Assembly (NCBI GenBank): GCA_050996575.1
Contig: JBPCRS010000016.1
Span: 1 to 24,086 of the forward strand
Length of the DNA: 24,086 bases
DNA from: DASUSH01 sp050996575
GTDB taxonomy: Bacteria > Actinomycetota > Thermoleophilia > Solirubrobacterales > 70-9
Direction of reading: 5' to 3'
Positions 14,336-22,160 of the stretch are shown here, in pieces. A model generated the notes under the pieces. That model did not search any database. It was not told where the DNA came from and saw only the letters and a program-made list of their open reading frames with translations. Position 1 is the first letter of the stretch. Each line of letters begins with the position of its first letter. A program made the translations under genes and the position numbers.

Positions 14336-15319
14336 TCAGAGCGGAAAGTGGCAGGCGGCGACGCCCGCCGTTCTCCCGTCCTTTCGCTCGAGCGGCGGCT
14401 CCGCCTTGGAACAGAGCTCCTCAGCGCGCGGGCAGCGCGTATGGAAGCGGCATCCGGATGGGACGTCGGTGGCGCTCGCCACCTCGGCCCCGGTCAGCTC
14501 GGGCTCGTGCCGCGGCTTCGTCGGGTCGGGGACCGGAATCGCCGAGAGCAGCGCCCGCGTATAGGGGTGGCGCGGGCTCGCGAAGAGCTCGTCGGTGGGC
14601 GCCAGCTCGACGATCTTGCCGAGGTACATGACCGCGATCCGATCGCTCATGTGGCGGACGACGGAGAGGTCGTGGGAGATGAACAGCAGGGTCAGCCCGA
14701 GCTCGCGGCGCAGCTCGCGGAGCAGGTTGAGGATCTGGCCCTGGATCGAGACGTCGAGTGCCGAGACCGGCTCGTCGGCGACGATCAGCTTCGGTTTCAG
14801 CGCGAGCGCCCGAGCGACCCCGATCCGCTGGCGCTGACCGCCGGAGAACTCGTGCGGGTAGCGGTTGTAGTGCTCCGGGTTGAGCCCGACCTGCTCCATC
14901 AGCTCCTGGACCGCGAGGCGCCGCTCGCCGTTGCCTTCGTGAAGTCCGTGGATCGCGAACGGTTCGGCGATGATCGAGCCGACCGCCTTTCGCGGGTTGA
15001 GCGAGGAGTAGGGATCCTGGAAGATGATCTGGACGTCGCGCCTCAGCCGTTTGAGGCGCTTGCCGCGCGCATCGGCGATCTGCTCGCCGTCGAGGCGGAT
15101 GCTGCCTGCGCTCGGGTCGAGCAGGCGAACGAGCAGCCTCGCGACCGTGCTCTTTCCGCAACCGCTCTCACCGACGAGTCCGAGGGTCTCGCCCGGCTCG
15201 ATCTCGAACGAAATGCCATCGACGGCGCTCACCTGGCCGATCTCGCGCTGGATCACGACCCCGCGGGTCAGCGGGAAGTGCTTGACCAACTCGCGGACTT
15301 CGAGCAGCGGTTCGTTCAC
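14336..15319 (-). CDS. dppF: Peptide ABC transporter ATP-binding protein (OppF/DppF type)
   Basis: A 327-residue ATPase: Walker A GESGCGKST (50-58), signature FSGGQRQRIG near 160, Walker B LIVADEP, and an H-loop His in LLFISHDLSVV. The C-terminal oligopeptide/dipeptide extension (HPYTRALLSAIP) carries four Cys (CRFHTRC, then ELC, then AAC), the set reported to hold an iron-sulfur cluster in some DppD-type subunits. It energises peptide import with DppD. Its GTG start overlaps the dppD stop (GTGA). It is the last gene of the operon. Confidence 0.93.
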   Translation of the reverse strand: MNEPLLEVRELVKHFPLTRGVVIQREIGQVSAVDGISFEIEPGETLGLVGESGCGKSTVARLLVRLLDPSAGSIRLDGEQIADARGKRLKRLRRDVQIIFQDPYSSLNPRKAVGSIIAEPFAIHGLHEGNGERRLAVQELMEQVGLNPEHYNRYPHEFSGGQRQRIGVARALALKPKLIVADEPVSALDVSIQGQILNLLRELRRELGLTLLFISHDLSVVRHMSDRIAVMYLGKIVELAPTDELFASPRHPYTRALLSAIPVPDPTKPRHEPELTGAEVASATDVPSGCRFHTRCPRAEELCSKAEPPLERKDGRTAGVAACHFPL

Positions 15320-16317
15320 GCTTGCGCCTCCGCCCAGAGTTGCTTGCGGCGCTCGGGCGCGAGTAGGCAGGCGACCTCGTGCCCCTCGCCGGCGGGCTCG
15401 AGCGCCGGATCAACCTCAGCGTGATGCGGCTCCGCATAAGGGCAGCGGGGGTGGAAGGAGCAGCCGCTCGGCACGTTGATCAGGCTCGGCGGCGCACCGG
15501 GTATCGGCTGGAGCTCTGAGTCGGAGGGGTCGGTCAGGCTCGGGATCGAGCGCAAAAGGCCCCAGGTATAGGGGTGCTGCGGCGCGACGAACAGCTCCCG
15601 AGCGCTCGCCTTCTCGACGATCCTGCCGGCGTACATGACGGCGATCTCGTCGGCGTTCTCGGCGACGACGCCGAGGTCGTGGGTGATCAGGATCACCGCC
15701 ATCCCGTGCTCGGCTTGCAGCCGCTCGAGCAAGGTCAAGATCTGCGCCTGGGTGGTGACGTCGAGCGCGGTCGTCGGCTCGTCGGCGACCAACAGCGCCG
15801 GCTCGTTGACCAGCGCCATCGCGATCATCGCCCGTTGGCGCATGCCGCCGGAGAACTCGTGCGGGTAGTCGTCGATCCGGCTCTCCGCCTTCGGGATCCC
15901 GACCTCGCCGAGCAGCTCGATCGCCCGCGCTCGGGCCTCGGACCTGGAGACGTCGCGGTGGGCCTGGATCGCCTCGACGATCTGCCAGCCGACCTTGTGG
16001 AACGGGTGAAGCGAGGAGAGCGGGTCCTGGAAGACCATCGCGATCTCGTTGCCGCGGATCGCTCGCAGCCCCGCTTCGTCGATCTCGATCAACTCGCGGC
16101 CGCCGAAGCGCACCGACCCGGAAATATGCGCGTTGTTCGCCCGCGTCAGCCCGAGCAGCGTCAGGCTCGCGACGCTCTTGCCCGAGCCCGATTCGCCGAC
16201 GATCCCGAGCGTCTGCCCGGGCTCGATCGAGTACGAGATCCCGTCGACGGCCTTGACAATGCCGTCGTCGGTCTCGAACGACACGCGCAGGTCGTCGACC
16301 TCGAGCAGCGGGCTCAC
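15316..16317 (-). CDS. dppD: Peptide ABC transporter ATP-binding protein (OppD/DppD type)
   Basis: A 333-residue ATPase with Walker A GESGSGKS (41-48), signature FSGGMRQRAMIAMAL, Walker B LLVADEPTTALD and HDLGVVAE. The FSGGMRQR signature is typical of OppD/DppD rather than OppF. The C-terminal extension has CSFHPRC and a final Cys, but the third Cys seen in the DppF partner is replaced (PHHAE), so a four-Cys cluster could not form here. Both ends overlap neighbours by 4 nt (GTGA), indicating tight translational coupling. Confidence 0.93.
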   Translation of the reverse strand: MSPLLEVDDLRVSFETDDGIVKAVDGISYSIEPGQTLGIVGESGSGKSVASLTLLGLTRANNAHISGSVRFGGRELIEIDEAGLRAIRGNEIAMVFQDPLSSLHPFHKVGWQIVEAIQAHRDVSRSEARARAIELLGEVGIPKAESRIDDYPHEFSGGMRQRAMIAMALVNEPALLVADEPTTALDVTTQAQILTLLERLQAEHGMAVILITHDLGVVAENADEIAVMYAGRIVEKASARELFVAPQHPYTWGLLRSIPSLTDPSDSELQPIPGAPPSLINVPSGCSFHPRCPYAEPHHAEVDPALEPAGEGHEVACLLAPERRKQLWAEAQA

Positions 16318-17276
16318 TCGTAGCGCACCCGCGGATCGAGGTAGGCGTAGGCGATATCGACGAGCAGGTTGAGCAGGATGATGAAGATCGCCCCGAACAG
16401 GACGACGCCCTGGATCACCGGCAGGTCGGAGCGCTCGATCGCGGTGAAGACAAGCCTGCCGACGCCGGGAATGTTGAAAACGGACTCGGTCAGGATCGCG
16501 TTGCCGGCGAGCAGGATCGCGATGTCGAGGCCGAGCAGGGTGACTATCGGCGTGATCGCGCTACGCACGCCGTGGCGCCAGATCACCCGGCGCTCGGAGA
16601 GGCCCTTCGCCCGCGCCGTGCGGATGTAGTCCTCCTCCATCACCTCGATCAGCCCGGAGCGCATGTAGCGGGCATAGATCGCCGCGAACGAGACCGAGAG
16701 GACGATCCAGGGCAGGATCAGGGTCTCCGCCTTCTGCCCGATCGAGTCGGCGTCGAGATAGCTGCCGATCCCCGGAAAGATCTGCACCTGGCCGACCTCC
16801 TCGGCGAACAGGTAGAGCAGGACGAGCCCCATCCAGAAGACCGGCGCCGAGATCAGCGCCAGCGTCGTGATCATCATCGAGCGGTCGAGCGCCGAGCGCC
16901 GCCGGATCGCCGAGACGATCCCGGTCGGGATCCCGATCACGAGCCAGATCACGACCGCGCCGATCGTCAGGAAGATCGTCGCCGGCATTCGGTCGAAGAT
17001 CAGCTCGGTCACCGGCGCGTCGGACTCGTAGCTGAAGCCGAGGTCGAAGTGGAGGACGAGGTTCTCGATGTAGATCCCGTATTGCTCGTAGATCGGCTTG
17101 TCGAGCCCGAGCGTCTCGCGGATCTCGGTGATCTGGGCCGGGCTCGCCTGCCGTCCCGCCCGCAGCTCCGCCGGGTCGGCGGCGGGAAGCGCGTAGAACA
17201 TGAGGAAGATCACCGCGCTGGCGACGAACAGCAGGGCGACGCCCCAGAGCAGCCGGCGAGCGATATAGCGAGGCAT
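16314..17276 (-). CDS. dppB: Peptide ABC transporter permease (OppB/DppB type)
   Basis: A 320-residue inner-membrane permease with six predicted helices. The first is LLWGVALLFVASAVIFLMF, and the family N-terminal domain continues to LVLHFDLGFSY. The EAA loop reads EDYIRTARAKGLSERRVIWRHG in segments, and the C-terminus AYAYLDPRVRYE is classic DppB. It pairs with DppC. It starts 37 bp downstream of the binding-protein gene with only a weak ribosome binding site, and its stop overlaps the GTG of dppD. Confidence 0.93.
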   Translation of the reverse strand: MPRYIARRLLWGVALLFVASAVIFLMFYALPAADPAELRAGRQASPAQITEIRETLGLDKPIYEQYGIYIENLVLHFDLGFSYESDAPVTELIFDRMPATIFLTIGAVVIWLVIGIPTGIVSAIRRRSALDRSMMITTLALISAPVFWMGLVLLYLFAEEVGQVQIFPGIGSYLDADSIGQKAETLILPWIVLSVSFAAIYARYMRSGLIEVMEEDYIRTARAKGLSERRVIWRHGVRSAITPIVTLLGLDIAILLAGNAILTESVFNIPGVGRLVFTAIERSDLPVIQGVVLFGAIFIILLNLLVDIAYAYLDPRVRYE

Positions 17277-17313
17277 CTAGTTCACTGAATCATTGATCTA
17301 GCGGGGCGGCCCA

Positions 17314-19152
17314 CTAGCTGCCCGAGGCCTCCCCGTCGATCGACGTGAACGCGAGGTCGGTCTGTCCGTTGAACACGTTCATCACCGCGTTCACGTCGGC
17401 CGAGTAGACGTTCGGCTGGTTGTCCCACACGTAGGGAATTGCCGGCGCCTGCTCCATGATCATCGTGTCGATCTCTCCCCATGCCCGGGCACGCTCATCC
17501 GGGTCGTTGACCAACGCCGCCGCGCTGATCGCATCGTTGATCTCGGGCACGTCGAGTTCCGGCCAGTTGGAGTTGTTGACCTCGGCGATCGCGTTGCCGC
17601 TGAATGTCGGGTCGAGCATCGACTGTCCGTCGTTGAAGTCCTTCAGCCATCCGACGTTCGGGCACACCGCCACCTCGGCATCCGGTCGGTTGCAGAACTT
17701 CGTGTACATGATGTCGCCGTTGACTTGGCGGAAGGTGACGTCGAAGCCGAGCTCCTCGAACAGGTTGAGGGTGGCCTCGCCGATACGCCCGTCGACGCCC
17801 GCGTGCTCGGCGACCATCAGGAGCTCCTCATCGCCTGCGTACTTGCCCGATTCGTACCCGGCCTCCCGGAAGTACTTCTCCGAGACCTCCGGGTCGCCCT
17901 CAGGATTGGCGATGAAGTCGAGGTTGGGGTCGCCCTCGAGTCCTCCCGCCTCCTCGAAGCCTGGAATCGTCGGCTGGAGGAAGTGGGTGGCGATCGGCCC
18001 GACCAGCTCGCCGCCACGCTCGAGCCGCAGGTCCTCCCGGTTCGCCGCGGCGATCACGGCCTTGCGGACGTTGATGTCGTCGAACGGCGGCACCGTCGTG
18101 TTCATCGAGATGTAGCGGTTGCCGGTGCCGGGCACGAGCTGGAGCTGGTCCGGGTAGTCCTGCGCGGCCAGCTTCAGCCCCTCGGGCTCGGGGAGGATGT
18201 CCCCGTTGACCTGCGAGTCGCCTGAAAGGATCTTGCGGGTTGCCGAGTTGACGTCGGTGAATCCCTCGGTGACCTGGATCTCGTCGACGAACGCAGGCCG
18301 GAAATCGGTCTCCGGATCCCAGTTCGGATTGCGGACGAGGTGGATCGACTTGCCGGGCTCATACCCGATCGCCTCGCCTTCCGAGTTGTTCTCGATCATG
18401 TAGGGGCCCGTCGCGACCTGGTTCTGTCCGTAGGTCGAGGGGTTCTCGGCGTCGAACTCCTTTGCGTACTCCTCCGGGACCGGCGCCGAGACCGGCAGCG
18501 AGAGCGCCTGCTCGACGACCGCCGCAGTCGGCTTCGTCAGCGTGATCTCGAGCGTCGTGTCGTCGGTCGCGGTGACTCCCTTGATGTCGGGGGCGACCGT
18601 CTCGTCCTGCTTGACTGCCTCGAGCGCTTCGTCGAAGCCATCGATGTCGCTCATGTAGACGGGGACGTAGCTGTTCGCCACGCCGGGAAGCAGAGAGCGT
18701 TCGATCGCGTACTCGACGTCGGCCGCGGTCACCTCGCGGTCAACCGGTGGGCTGAACTCGACGCCGTCGCGGATCGTGAACGTGACCGACTCGCCGTCCT
18801 CGGAGATCTCTGGCTCCTCGGCCGCCAGGTCGGGCTGCGGCTCCTCGGTCTCCTCCGGGGGCCAGCCGACCAGGGTGCGATGAGTCGCCTGCTGGATCAT
18901 GTAGGAGAACTGGTAATACATCGCCCCGGTGTCGATGTAGTCGACGTCACCGGAAGCGATTACCTCGAGCGTGCCGCCTTCCGCGGCGCCGCCCGGCGGC
19001 TTGGTTACGGGAGCGAACTCGCCGAGCACCTGCTCGATCTCCGCCGACGATTGGCTTCCTCCGCCGCTGTCGTCGCCGCCGCAGGCGGCAAGTGCGAGGG
19101 CGGGTAGCGCAAGCAGGGCGATCATCAGTGCTCGCATTGGGCGTGTTCGCAT
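17314..19152 (-). CDS. Peptide-binding lipoprotein of ABC transporter (SBP family 5)
   Basis: A 612-residue extracytoplasmic solute-binding protein. The signal peptide MRTRPMRALMIALLALPALA leads to a lipobox LAAC with Cys24, then a Gly/Ser-rich linker. Family 5 features follow: TFTIRDGVEFSPPV, TAADVEYAIERSL, and NDAISAAALVNDPDERARAW near the end. It is therefore lipid-anchored and captures oligopeptides or dipeptides for the permease. The ATG at 19152 is chosen because the signal peptide starts there and AAAGGA lies 6 nt upstream; the frame stays open to 19263 but overlaps dppC. The length is somewhat above the typical 520-560. Confidence 0.93.
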   Translation of the reverse strand: MRTRPMRALMIALLALPALALAACGGDDSGGGSQSSAEIEQVLGEFAPVTKPPGGAAEGGTLEVIASGDVDYIDTGAMYYQFSYMIQQATHRTLVGWPPEETEEPQPDLAAEEPEISEDGESVTFTIRDGVEFSPPVDREVTAADVEYAIERSLLPGVANSYVPVYMSDIDGFDEALEAVKQDETVAPDIKGVTATDDTTLEITLTKPTAAVVEQALSLPVSAPVPEEYAKEFDAENPSTYGQNQVATGPYMIENNSEGEAIGYEPGKSIHLVRNPNWDPETDFRPAFVDEIQVTEGFTDVNSATRKILSGDSQVNGDILPEPEGLKLAAQDYPDQLQLVPGTGNRYISMNTTVPPFDDINVRKAVIAAANREDLRLERGGELVGPIATHFLQPTIPGFEEAGGLEGDPNLDFIANPEGDPEVSEKYFREAGYESGKYAGDEELLMVAEHAGVDGRIGEATLNLFEELGFDVTFRQVNGDIMYTKFCNRPDAEVAVCPNVGWLKDFNDGQSMLDPTFSGNAIAEVNNSNWPELDVPEINDAISAAALVNDPDERARAWGEIDTMIMEQAPAIPYVWDNQPNVYSADVNAVMNVFNGQTDLAFTSIDGEASGS

Positions 19153-19158
19153 CGTGGA

Positions 19159-19164
19159 TCCTTT
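19159..19164 (-). promoter_or_regulatory. Ribosome binding site of the peptide-binding lipoprotein
   Basis: AAAGGA on the minus strand, 6 nt before the ATG at 19152. It decides that start against longer in-frame alternatives. Confidence 0.6.
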
Positions 19165-19198
19165 CGGGTCGTATTCGGTGGGTCGAGGAATCGGCACT

Positions 19199-20134
19199 TC
19201 AACTCCTCCGCGTGCGCGGGTGGAGCGCATCCTGCAGCGCGTCGCCGACGAGGTTGAAGGCAAGCACGGTGAAGAGCAGGGCGAGGCCGGGGAAGAGCAT
19301 GAACCACCAGGCCGTGTCGAAGATCGAAGTCGCCTCGGCGATCATCTGCCCCCAGCTCGGCGTCCTCGGCCCGACGCCGACGCCGAGGAATGAGAGCGCA
19401 GACTCGTAGAGGATCAACTGCGGCATCAGGATCGTCGCGTAGACAACGATCGGCGCGACCAGGTTGGGGAGGATCTCGGTGAAGATGATCCGTTTGTGGC
19501 TCGCCCCGAGCGAGCGCGAGGCGAGGACGAACTCCTTCTCTCGTAGCGACAGAACCTGCCCGCGGACGATTCGTGCGACGTAGGTCCAGCTCGTGAACGA
19601 GATCACGAAGATGACGACGACGAGCCCGGGCTGGATCGCGCCGCCGAGGCAGCCGCCTCCGAGCGAACATGAGGCGGCGAGCCCGGTGGCCAGCAGCAGG
19701 TAGGGGATCGCGAGCAGGACGTCGATGGTGCGCGAGACGATCGAGTCGACCCAGCCGCGGAAGTAGCCGGCGATCAGGCCCGAGACGATCCCGGCTACAG
19801 AGGCGAACAGGGTCGCGAGGACCGCGACCAGGAGGGAGACGCGCGCCCCGTAGATCACCCGCGAGAGCACGTCGCGTCCGCGCTGGTCGACACCGAGGAG
19901 ATGGTCGCCGCTCGGCCCGGTCGCGGTGCCGAACAGGTCGCGCGCGCTCGAGTCCTCCTCGTTCGGCTCCGGAAGCCCGAGCACGTCCACGATCAGCGGC
20001 GCGAAGATCGCGACGAAGGCGAGCAAGATGAGGAAGACGAGCGCCACCATCGCCAGCTTGTCCTCGCGAAAGCGGGTCCAGAAGAGCTGCCACGGCGAGC
20101 GCGCGGCGATCGCCACGTGCGTCGTGGCGATCAC
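19199..20134 (-). CDS. dppC: Peptide ABC transporter permease (OppC/DppC type)
   Basis: A 311-residue permease and first gene of the operon. It begins with RSPWQLFWTRFREDKLA, the OppC N-terminal motif, then a first helix and the family segment HLLGVDQRGRDVLSRVIYGAR. Five more helices follow, with an EAA loop EKEFVLASRSLGASHKRII and the C-terminus NLVGDALQDALHPR. A Cys-containing loop CSLGGGCLGG is inserted between helices. The GTG at 20134 is chosen because AGGAGGG lies 6 nt upstream. The frame is open much further (to 20851), but that would run through the divergent GGDEF gene. ATG 20191 and GTG 20176 are alternatives without a ribosome binding site. Confidence 0.9.
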   Translation of the reverse strand: MIATTHVAIAARSPWQLFWTRFREDKLAMVALVFLILLAFVAIFAPLIVDVLGLPEPNEEDSSARDLFGTATGPSGDHLLGVDQRGRDVLSRVIYGARVSLLVAVLATLFASVAGIVSGLIAGYFRGWVDSIVSRTIDVLLAIPYLLLATGLAASCSLGGGCLGGAIQPGLVVVIFVISFTSWTYVARIVRGQVLSLREKEFVLASRSLGASHKRIIFTEILPNLVAPIVVYATILMPQLILYESALSFLGVGVGPRTPSWGQMIAEATSIFDTAWWFMLFPGLALLFTVLAFNLVGDALQDALHPRTRRS

Positions 20135-20140
20135 CCCTAT

Positions 20141-20147
20141 CCCTCCT
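20141..20147 (-). promoter_or_regulatory. Strong ribosome binding site of dppC
   Basis: AGGAGGG, 6 nt before the GTG at 20134; the best Shine-Dalgarno in the window. Confidence 0.7.
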
Positions 20148-20257
20148 GTGACCGGACCTCCCGATCCTTCGCTCACGACTGGAACGTACATCGGCGGTCG
20201 GAGAGGTTGCCGCTCGCAGCGCCGTTCGCACGCCACCTTGCCGACCGCGGCCCTGTC

Positions 20258-20263
20258 TAGCGT
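20258..20263 (+). promoter_or_regulatory. Putative -10 hexamer TAGCGT for the GGDEF gene (leaderless)
   Basis: TAGCGT, 7 nt (ccggcgg), then GTG at 20271. It supports that start within a frame that is open from 19926. Confidence 0.45.
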
Positions 20264-20270
20264 CCGGCGG

Positions 20271-21206
20271 GTGAGTTGGGCTGACGAAGCACAACGGGCG
20301 TGGCACGACCGGACCCGCGACGAGCTGGCGCGAGCGTGGATTGCCGGGATCGTCGAGCGGACCCCGCTCGAGGACCTCGGCGGGCTCGACCTCGGCTGGC
20401 TCGGCCGCGAGGCTCCGCGGCTGGTCGGCGAGTTGCTCGCCGAGCTCAACTCGCCGGCGCCGCAAGGCACGAGCGATCTCCCCGAGCCCGCGGCGGATCG
20501 CGCCCGTGCGCTGATCAAGCTTCGTCGCTCGCAGGGTGCGCCAGAGGTACCGCGCGACCTCGCCGACCTACAACGTCTGATCGGCGAGGCGCTTGCACGA
20601 AACGGCGGCGCCGGCGATGCGGTCGAGCGCTCGGGGCGGCTCGCCCTTCTTTTCGGTGAGCTGCAGTCGGCGTTCGTCGACGGGCTCCTCGGCGAGCGCT
20701 CGGAGCGCCAGGGCCTCGACCCGGTCACCGGCCTCGCCGACGAGGGCGCGCTGCGCGCAGAGCTCGACCGGCTGATCGATGCGGCCGCGACGGGCGGGCT
20801 CACGTTCTCCCTGCTCGAGCTCGACCTCGACGGCCTGCGCCGGATCAACACCGCCCACGGAGAGCGTGCTGGAGACAGGCTGCTTGAGGCGATCGCCGAT
20901 GCGCTTAGCGCAGTCGTCGGCGTCCCCGGCCGCGTCTTTCGCCGCTCGGATGACGAGCTCGCCGCGATCGTCGAGATCCCGGACCTGGAGGCGATCGAGA
21001 TCGCGTCGCGCCTTCGCGAATCGCTCGGCCTGCTCGAGGCCGAGCATGGGATCCCGGTCTCGGTCTCGATTGGCGTCGCCTCCTGGCCCGCGCACGCGGC
21101 CGGCGGGGCCGATCTGCTCGAGCGGGTTCGCGAGGCGACCTACCTGGCGAAGGCCTCTGGTGAGGGCGTCGCGATTCCGGATAATTCGTTGCTGCAACGT
21201 CCCTAG
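20271..21206 (+). CDS. Degenerate GGDEF-domain protein
   Basis: A 311-residue soluble protein. The N-terminal 140 residues are helical with no recognised sensor domain (WHDRTRDELARAWIAGIVER, then LGWLGREAPRLVGELLAEL). A GGDEF fold begins at DPVTGL (Asp150) and continues with LLELDLDGLRRINTAHGERAGDRLL and SVSIGVASWPAH. The signature itself reads SDDEL (226-230) instead of GGDEF, so diguanylate cyclase activity is unlikely. Such domains can bind GTP or c-di-GMP or act as partners of active cyclases. An active-looking PAS-GGDEF protein is encoded at 22494. The gene is divergent from the peptide transporter and 36 bp before the MerR gene. Confidence 0.82.
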   Translation: MSWADEAQRAWHDRTRDELARAWIAGIVERTPLEDLGGLDLGWLGREAPRLVGELLAELNSPAPQGTSDLPEPAADRARALIKLRRSQGAPEVPRDLADLQRLIGEALARNGGAGDAVERSGRLALLFGELQSAFVDGLLGERSERQGLDPVTGLADEGALRAELDRLIDAAATGGLTFSLLELDLDGLRRINTAHGERAGDRLLEAIADALSAVVGVPGRVFRRSDDELAAIVEIPDLEAIEIASRLRESLGLLEAEHGIPVSVSIGVASWPAHAAGGADLLERVREATYLAKASGEGVAIPDNSLLQRP

Positions 21207-21209
21207 CGC

Positions 21210-21219
21210 CATTCGAATG
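21210..21219. repeat. 10-bp perfect palindrome before the MerR-type gene
   Basis: CATTCGAATG lies in the 36-bp gap before the GTG at 21243. Its TTCG/CGAA core is shared with the half-sites of the 12-bp dyad at 22105-22134. It is a candidate autoregulatory site, but a short one. Confidence 0.35.
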
Positions 21220-21242
21220 CTCGCGCCGCCAGAATAACTCCG

Positions 21243-22061
21243 GTGAGAGCGATGCGCACACACGATGCGGCGGCTTTGCTTGGCGTCAGCCCCTCGACGC
21301 TGCGCAGCTGGGAGCGCCGCCACGGCTACCCGCGCCCCCGGCGCACGCCGGGCAACCACCGGATTTACGATCTCGGCGAGCTCGAGGCCCTGCGCGACGC
21401 GCTCGGTGAGACTGGCGCGATCTCCTCGGCGATCGACGTAGCCCAGCGTCGCGGACGCGCGGTCGGCTCGGTTGCGCGGCTGCTCAATGCCTTCGACCGC
21501 TACGACGAGTCGGCCGCAGACCGCGAGATCGAGGAGAGCCTGGCGCTGCGGTCGGTCGAGCGCAGCGTCGACGAGCTTCTGCTCCCGGCGCTTGCGGCCG
21601 CCGGTGAACGCCCCGCCCGCCCCGCCGAGCTCGAGTTCGCCTGCCGCTGGGCGACCGGATGGCTGCACGGAGCTCGAAAACTGGCGCCGAGTGCCTGGCG
21701 CGAGGAGGCGGTGCTTATTCTCGAGTCCGACCCCGGGCCGCACCCGGACGCCGTTCACGCACAGGCGCTGGAATTGATCCTGCGCCGGCTCGGTCTCCGC
21801 GTCCTCGTGCTCTCGACCGAGCTCGCCTCCGAGCGGGTCGGCGCCGCGCTCGGTGCGTTGCGGCCTTCAGCCGTGATCCTCTGCGGCGTCGTCAACGGTG
21901 GGGAAGAGCGCCGGGCGACCCTCGAGGGCGTCCTTCGCGCGCCCGGCGGTGGCCGCGCGTTCGCATATCGCGGCGGCCTCGGCAGCTCGCGGATCGCGCG
22001 GCGGCTCGAGGACTCTCCTGTCCGCGCCGCCGCCGCCGTGCTCGCCGACATCGGCGACTGA
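21243..22061 (+). CDS. MerR-family regulator with B12-binding-like C-terminal domain
   Basis: A 272-residue protein. The N-terminal MerR HTH (residues 5-70) reads HDAAALLGVSPSTLRSWERR, then GYPRPRRTPGNHRIYDLGEL. A helical linker domain (80-150) and a Rossmann-like domain (157-260; AVLILESDPGPHP..., LGLRVLVLSTEL, AVILCGVVNGG) follow the CarH/LitR layout. In CarH the cobalamin is held by Trp and Glu-His in the helical domain and by His in ExHxxG. Here the helical-domain positions read AAGERPA and LEF, and the motif reads GPHPDA (His167 kept, Glu and Gly lost). B12 binding is therefore doubtful. GTG 21243 or ATG 21252 could be the start. It is probably the regulator of nearby signalling genes. 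Confidence 0.82.
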   Translation: MRAMRTHDAAALLGVSPSTLRSWERRHGYPRPRRTPGNHRIYDLGELEALRDALGETGAISSAIDVAQRRGRAVGSVARLLNAFDRYDESAADREIEESLALRSVERSVDELLLPALAAAGERPARPAELEFACRWATGWLHGARKLAPSAWREEAVLILESDPGPHPDAVHAQALELILRRLGLRVLVLSTELASERVGAALGALRPSAVILCGVVNGGEERRATLEGVLRAPGGGRAFAYRGGLGSSRIARRLEDSPVRAAAAVLADIGD

Positions 22062-22104
22062 ACCACCTCGGGCCCCGCCCAACTTCTCGCCCGGGCGCAG
22101 CGCC

Positions 22105-22134
22105 TGCATAGGTTCGCCGCTCCGAACCTATGCA
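22105..22134. promoter_or_regulatory. Perfect 12-bp inverted repeat, candidate operator upstream of the bldC-like gene
   Basis: TGCATAGGTTCG, a 6-nt spacer (ccgctc), then CGAACCTATGCA; all 12 positions pair. It lies 43 bp after the MerR-type stop and 26 bp upstream of a -35 element. No T tract follows, so an operator is more likely than a terminator. The MerR-type protein or the BldC-like protein is the natural candidate ligand. Confidence 0.7.
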
Positions 22135-22160
22135 ATTCCCTGCAGACGGAAACACGGACC

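Noticed and set aside
19926..20270. Upstream extension of the degenerate GGDEF protein
   Set aside because: It would overlap dppC on the other strand; the GTG at 20271 has the TAGCGT box at the spacing seen at other genes.
19125..20465. 446-codon minus-strand frame over dppC
   Set aside because: It is the shifted frame of dppC and the GGDEF region, without family similarity.
20135..20851. N-terminal extension of dppC to 550 residues
   Set aside because: It would run antisense through the GGDEF gene; the extension is Ser/Arg/Ala low complexity, and a strong Shine-Dalgarno marks the start at 20134.
21187..21199. CGTTGC-T-GCAACG mini-palindrome at the end of the GGDEF gene
   Set aside because: It is inside coding sequence, short, and has no loop room for a hairpin; likely chance.
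22105..22134. Reading the 12-bp dyad as a rho-independent terminator for the MerR-type gene
   Set aside because: No T run follows the stem, and it sits just upstream of a good promoter; operator is preferred, though a dual role is not excluded.
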